The position numbers were made by a program, and so were the translations under genes. A stretch of 7,434 bases of DNA, taken from assembly GCA_027035445.1 (NCBI GenBank), contig JALVUT010000306.1, positions 1 through 7,434 on the forward strand, given 5' to 3'. This DNA comes from Thermococcus sp. (GTDB taxonomy: Archaea > Methanobacteriota_B > Thermococci > Thermococcales > Thermococcaceae). The notes beneath the pieces are model-generated. The model was given only the letters and a program-made list of their open reading frames with translations. It made no database searches and was not told the DNA's origin. Shown here piece after piece: positions 6,400 through 7,434 of this stretch (its first letter is position 1; the number at the start of each line of letters is the position of its first letter).

Positions 6400-7434
6400 A
6401 TGATATGGGCAGTTGAGAAGCCGAAAAATGAGATGGACAACATACCGAGCTACTCCAGGGGAACAAAGGAAAGGGAGGAGCTTCTGAGAGAAATCGAAAG
6501 GATCAAGGAAACGACCGAAGAAATTCCCCTAGTTATTGGAGGGAAGAAGGTAAAAACCGGAGAGGTTATAGAGATAAAGGCCCCACACGACCATGATGTT
6601 GTGCTCGCAAAAGCTCACTTAGCTGGAGAGGAAGAGCTGGAAGAGGCAATAGAATGTGCCCTTTCAGCATGGGATGATTGGTCCGAGCTGGACTGGTACC
6701 ACAGGGTTGCAATATTCCGTAAAGCTGCAGATTTGCTTGCCGGGAAGTACAGGAAAAGAAACATTGCAGCGATAATGATGAACCTCTCAAAGAACCCCTA
6801 CGAGGCAGAGATTGACTTGGCCGAGCTTGTTGATTTCTGGAGGTTCAACCCCTACTACATCAGAGTTATCTACGAGCAACAGCCAGACCAAGCGCCAGGG
6901 GAGATGAACAGAACTGACTGGCGTCCCCTAGAGGGATTCATACTCGCAGTTACACCCTTCAACTTCTACTCAATTGGAGGAAACCTGCCAACTGCACCAG
7001 CGATGGTTGGAAATGTCGTTCTTTGGAAACCTTCCCGCTCGGTGATATTTGCAAACTTTGAAATAATGAAGATACTCATGGAAGCCGGACTCCCAGAGGG
7101 CATTATAAACTTCGTACCGTTTCCAAGCAAATGGTCTGACGTTGTTCTAAGCCACCCTGACTTCACTGGACTTCACTTCACTGGAAGTCATGAAACCTTC
7201 GTCAAGCTCTGGAAGAGAATAAGCGAAAACATCACCAGATACAGGAATATCCCAAGGATTGTGGGCGAAACTGGGGGGAAGGACTTCATATTCGTCCACA
7301 GCTCTGCAGACGTGAAGGCAGTTGTGACGAACGTAATTCGTGGCGGCTTCGGCTATCAGGGTCAGAAGTGCTCAGCCGTTTCAAGGGTTTACATTCCAAA
7401 GAGTCTGTGGCCGGCCATTAGAGAGAGCCTCCTT
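6400..7434 (+). CDS. L-glutamate gamma-semialdehyde (1-pyrroline-5-carboxylate) dehydrogenase, ALDH4 type, cut by right window edge
   Basis: There are 345 codons before the window ends; the family is about 520-560 residues, so about a third is missing. The enzyme oxidises glutamate gamma-semialdehyde, the open form of P5C made from proline or ornithine, to glutamate with NAD+. Seen directly: an extended N-terminal region typical of ALDH4, LEGFILAVTPFNF with oxyanion Asn188, IGGNLPTAPA and GNVVLWKPS, HFTGSHETF, general base Glu290 in VGETGGKDF, and nucleophile Cys324 in GYQGQKCSAV. VYIPKSLWPAI follows as in human ALDH4A1. The start is supported by GGTGGTGA (6389-6396) four bases upstream; the previous stop is 11 bases away, so this gene is co-transcribed and probably translationally coupled with the ALDH7 gene. 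It could be the dehydrogenase half of a proline utilisation pathway; no proline dehydrogenase domain is seen in the part shown. Confidence 0.92.
   Translation, partial: MIWAVEKPKNEMDNIPSYSRGTKEREELLREIERIKETTEEIPLVIGGKKVKTGEVIEIKAPHDHDVVLAKAHLAGEEELEEAIECALSAWDDWSELDWYHRVAIFRKAADLLAGKYRKRNIAAIMMNLSKNPYEAEIDLAELVDFWRFNPYYIRVIYEQQPDQAPGEMNRTDWRPLEGFILAVTPFNFYSIGGNLPTAPAMVGNVVLWKPSRSVIFANFEIMKILMEAGLPEGIINFVPFPSKWSDVVLSHPDFTGLHFTGSHETFVKLWKRISENITRYRNIPRIVGETGGKDFIFVHSSADVKAVVTNVIRGGFGYQGQKCSAVSRVYIPKSLWPAIRESLL

Overview
The window looks like chromosomal DNA of a hyperthermophilic archaeon of the Thermococcales, most likely Thermococcus or a close relative. Three things suggest this. The IMP dehydrogenase closely matches my recollection of the Pyrococcus/Thermococcus enzyme. 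The start sites carry GGTGA/GGAGG-type ribosome sites and AT-rich TATA boxes about 30-50 bases upstream. One aldehyde dehydrogenase has the C-terminus typical of archaeal non-phosphorylating glyceraldehyde-3-phosphate dehydrogenases. No database search was possible, so every family name rests on motif recognition.

Left part (1-2020, minus strand): the 5' end of an L-aspartate oxidase gene (nadB, NAD biosynthesis; runs off the left edge) and a complete IMP dehydrogenase gene (guaB, GMP biosynthesis). Each has its own promoter. A bulged hairpin lies between them. This is ordinary, GC-rich core-genome DNA.

Middle (1965-3221): mostly non-coding or decayed. It holds a GC-rich segment that is open in several frames but has no recognisable product, two neat inverted repeats, and a small unknown gene at 2624-2860 whose original start may be cut off by a frameshift. 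It ends with several protein-like fragments that lack starts, just before the next promoter.

Right part (3222-7434, plus strand): three aldehyde dehydrogenase genes of three different subfamilies. First is a GapN-type enzyme. Second is an ALDH7/antiquitin-type enzyme (2-aminoadipate semialdehyde dehydrogenase family), broken by one missing A in an A run. Third is an ALDH4-type L-glutamate gamma-semialdehyde (P5C) dehydrogenase that runs off the right edge. The second and third are 11 bases apart and form an operon. The promoters of gapN and of this operon share a 24-base module (22 of 24 identical): a quasi-palindrome TTTGTTYACRCAAA directly abutting the TATA box. One unknown regulator therefore probably controls the whole cluster. 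ALDH7 and ALDH4 enzymes oxidise the open-chain forms of the homologous cyclic imines P6C (from lysine) and P5C (from proline or ornithine). The inferred theme is catabolism of lysine and proline/ornithine to aminoadipate and glutamate. The cluster looks more AT-rich than guaB, which suggests a different history, possibly acquisition by transfer.
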